From Exiguobacterium sp. AM39-5BH (GTDB lineage Bacteria; Bacillota; Bacilli; Exiguobacteriales; Exiguobacteriaceae), in the NCBI RefSeq assembly GCF_003467445.1, contig NZ_QSGS01000014.1, positions 1-49,743 of the forward strand: 49,743 nucleotides of DNA, given 5' to 3'. Shown here in pieces: positions 48,005 through 49,743 of the stretch. Made by a program: the position numbers and the translations under genes. A model generated the notes under the pieces. It saw nothing but the letters and a program-made list of their open reading frames with translations, searched no databases and was not told the origin of the DNA. The first letter of the stretch is position 1. Every line of letters begins with the position of its first letter.

Positions 48005-49183
48005 GTGAAACAAGAAATGCGTGAACTGATTCTCCAGCAAGTGAAAGACGGGAAGCTGACAATTGAAGAGGGGATGACCCAACTTGAACGGCTCGAACGT
48101 TTAGAGCCGGAACAGGTTCAAGCGCTCGAGAACCGTCAAGAGACGGAAAAAGTCGATGCCTACTCGGTCGAGTCCCTCACGACGAAACTGACGTCTGCGG
48201 TTGAAGGGCTCGTCGCGAAACTACGTGACAGCGACTTCACGTTCAGCTCGAATTTCGGACCGGAAGTGACGTATTCGAAATCGTTCCCGTTCACCGGGAA
48301 AGACATCTCGCTCGACTTGTTCAACGCCTCGGCGACGATCGTTTCATCCGACCATGAGGAATGCGAGCTGATTGTCACCGGACGTCCGCTCCGTCAACAA
48401 GATGCGGACAAGGCGCTCGAACAGCTGCAGTCGGCGGTCAAACATTCGGTCATCGGTGACCGTCTCGTCGTAGCGCTCCGTGACAAGCTCGTTCGGGCCC
48501 ACGTCGAACTGTACGTCCCGCATCATCATTTCGAACACTTACACGTGCAGACGCTCAACGGCGAAGTCCGGGCTGATAGTCTCGACGTCGAGAACGTGCG
48601 CATCCAGACGGCGAACGGCCGAATCGTGCTCCATGACGTGCACGCCTCGGAGCTACTCCTCAATACGGGGAACGGCACGGTCGAAGTCGAAGCCGTCGAA
48701 GCTGAACTCGTCCACGTCCGGACCGGGAACGGTGCCGTCATCGTGAACGGGAAATATGACAAGGCATCGCTCAAAACCGGAAATGGAAACATCCGCACCG
48801 AACTCGCGACGGCACGTCCGGCCAAGTTCGAGCTCGCCTCGCTCGCCGGAAACATCCGTCTCGTCTTGCCGCACGGCGTTGAGGTCGAAGGGGAGCTCGA
48901 GACGAACTTCGGTGGTCTCCACTGTAACTTAGACGAGCTCGAGATCATCCGTGACCGGAAAGACGTCGCCCAGCGCCGTCTCGAATTCCTCTCGGGACGT
49001 GGTCAGACGCCACGTATCGAAGTTGAGGCCGGGACGCGTACGGGTACGATCGACCTCGAACACGGCTCGCTCCATACGCCGTCGACGTTCCTCGAGGAGG
49101 ACAAACACGAACCGGTCGAGCCGATCGATCCGGTCGACCCGGTCAATCCGGGTGACTTGAACAACCCGTTCCATCAGCAATGA
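48005..49183 (+). CDS. yvlB: YvlB-like DUF4097 adhesin-type protein
   Basis: The 392-residue protein starts at GTG 48005 (GGGGGAAACGA upstream). The first 70 residues are an SHOCT-like helical part (LILQQVKDGKLTIEEGMTQLERLE). The rest is a repetitive beta-structure with recurring NGEV/NGRI/NGTV/NGAV/NGNI turns, as in DUF4097. The tail is a Pro/Asp/Val repeat. No signal peptide is present. yvlB follows uvrA in B. subtilis also; the function is unknown, perhaps envelope stress. Confidence 0.85.
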   Translation: MKQEMRELILQQVKDGKLTIEEGMTQLERLERLEPEQVQALENRQETEKVDAYSVESLTTKLTSAVEGLVAKLRDSDFTFSSNFGPEVTYSKSFPFTGKDISLDLFNASATIVSSDHEECELIVTGRPLRQQDADKALEQLQSAVKHSVIGDRLVVALRDKLVRAHVELYVPHHHFEHLHVQTLNGEVRADSLDVENVRIQTANGRIVLHDVHASELLLNTGNGTVEVEAVEAELVHVRTGNGAVIVNGKYDKASLKTGNGNIRTELATARPAKFELASLAGNIRLVLPHGVEVEGELETNFGGLHCNLDELEIIRDRKDVAQRRLEFLSGRGQTPRIEVEAGTRTGTIDLEHGSLHTPSTFLEEDKHEPVEPIDPVDPVNPGDLNNPFHQQ

Positions 49184-49188
49184 CCGAC

Positions 49189-49215
49189 AACCCGAGGCCC
49201 GTGCCTTCGGGTTTC
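49189..49215 (+). terminator. Terminator of yvlB
   Basis: AACCCGA (49189-49195) pairs with TCGGGTT (49207-49213); short T-rich tail. Confidence 0.6.
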
Positions 49216-49244
49216 TTGCAACTTGATAGACGAGGAGGGGCGGG

Positions 49245-49603
49245 ATGAGGCGCTTTGGTTCAGCATACGGATGGATGATGGTCGCGGCGCTGTTGCTCGG
49301 TGGGTGTGATGAGCAACAACGCGTCGTCAATGGAAACGAGCCGGCTGACGACGAGGCGATTGCCATCGCCTGGGCGTATGTGACTGCGCGAAACTGGCAG
49401 GAGCCTCAATCGATGCGGGAGCGAGTGCCGAGGTACATCGTGTCACGGTCGATGACGAATATAAAATGTTGGACGATGCGCATACGGGGACCGATGTGCT
49501 CGCCGTCTCGTTCGAAGCGGTCTCGCACAGTAGTATCGGCGTCCCGACGATTTTAATTGCACCGAAGTCGAATACCGTGGTCGTCTATGTACCGGGCGAA
49601 TGA
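49245..49603 (+). CDS. Small lipoprotein, one frameshift, function unknown
   Basis: An N-terminal signal with lipobox LLGGC (Cys at about residue 21). The first frame covers about 52 residues; near 49400 one base seems missing, and the following frame reads IDAGASAEVHRVTVDDEYKM and ends SNTVVVYVPGE at 49603, for about 119 residues in all. GAGGAGGGGCGGG precedes the start. I recognise no domain; the second half has alternating hydrophobic strands. Confidence 0.6.
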
Positions 49604-49664
49604 TGTTTCCATTGAAAAACCCGAAGGCAAGTGCGAGGGCACTGAAAAACTTCAAATGATTTTA

Positions 49665-49707
49665 ACAGAGGAGCGTCGTCCCGGGAGGGATGGCGCTCCT
49701 CTGTTTT
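49665..49707 (+). terminator. Terminator after the lipoprotein gene
   Basis: An 11-bp perfect stem, ACAGAGGAGCG with CGCTCCTCTGT (49665-49675 with 49694-49704), then TTTT. No gene is visible between it and the right edge. Confidence 0.75.
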
Positions 49708-49743
49708 CATCGTCCTTCAGCCGCCCTGTCCGGCACGCCGCTT

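Overview
The window looks like chromosomal DNA of a moderately G+C-rich member of the Bacillales, most consistent with Exiguobacterium or a close relative. The evidence is gene order and family content. The run csp, hpf, secA, prfB, cccB, ftsE, ftsX, M23 peptidase, ctp, minJ, uvrB, uvrA, yvlB follows the Bacillus subtilis yvyD-to-yvl neighbourhood, and comK, yaaR, SigD-type promoters and a LexA box are present. The genus is an inference; no rRNA or tRNA gene is in the window.

Layout. (1) Bases 1-103 are the end of an insertion sequence whose transposase start points off the left edge. (2) Bases 104 to about 4100 are a strongly AT-rich accessory island: a UvrD-like helicase beheaded by the IS, a coiled-coil protein and a NERD-nuclease/UvrD-helicase fusion, resembling a phage-defence operon. 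(3) Bases 4156-14411 are a catabolic cluster on the plus strand: pucR, two NCS2/AzgA-like permeases, an isochorismatase-fold amidohydrolase, and homologues of AllH, AllF/FdrA, AllG and carbamate kinase. The logic is import, amide hydrolysis, phosphorolytic carbamoyl transfer, then ATP from carbamoyl phosphate. (4) Bases 14461-20520 are a SigD-controlled flagellar filament region: long flagellin, a LAGLIDADG endonuclease, a small unknown gene, flaG, fliD, fliS and fliT. (5) Bases 20697-27162 hold small and mostly minus-strand genes: DUF998, a DinB-like protein, then an operon reading fliK-like, flhB-C-like, fliS-like, short flagellin, yaaR, DUF2225, with comK upstream. (6) Bases 27335-39720 are housekeeping: cold shock, ribosome hibernation, secretion, RF2, cytochrome c, FtsEX with a peptidoglycan hydrolase, a C-terminal processing protease and MinJ. 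(7) Bases 39733-42973 hold glpF-glpK under a cre-overlapped promoter and a TauE-family exporter. (8) Bases 43021-49603 hold SOS-type uvrBA, yvlB and a lipoprotein.

A cross-cutting observation: at least twelve single-base frameshifts, nearly all one-base losses in short G/C-containing runs, break otherwise intact genes, including conserved ones (ftsX, csp, ctp, fliD, fdrA, allG). Consensus error in the assembly explains this better than pseudogenisation, so these genes are annotated here as repaired spans.
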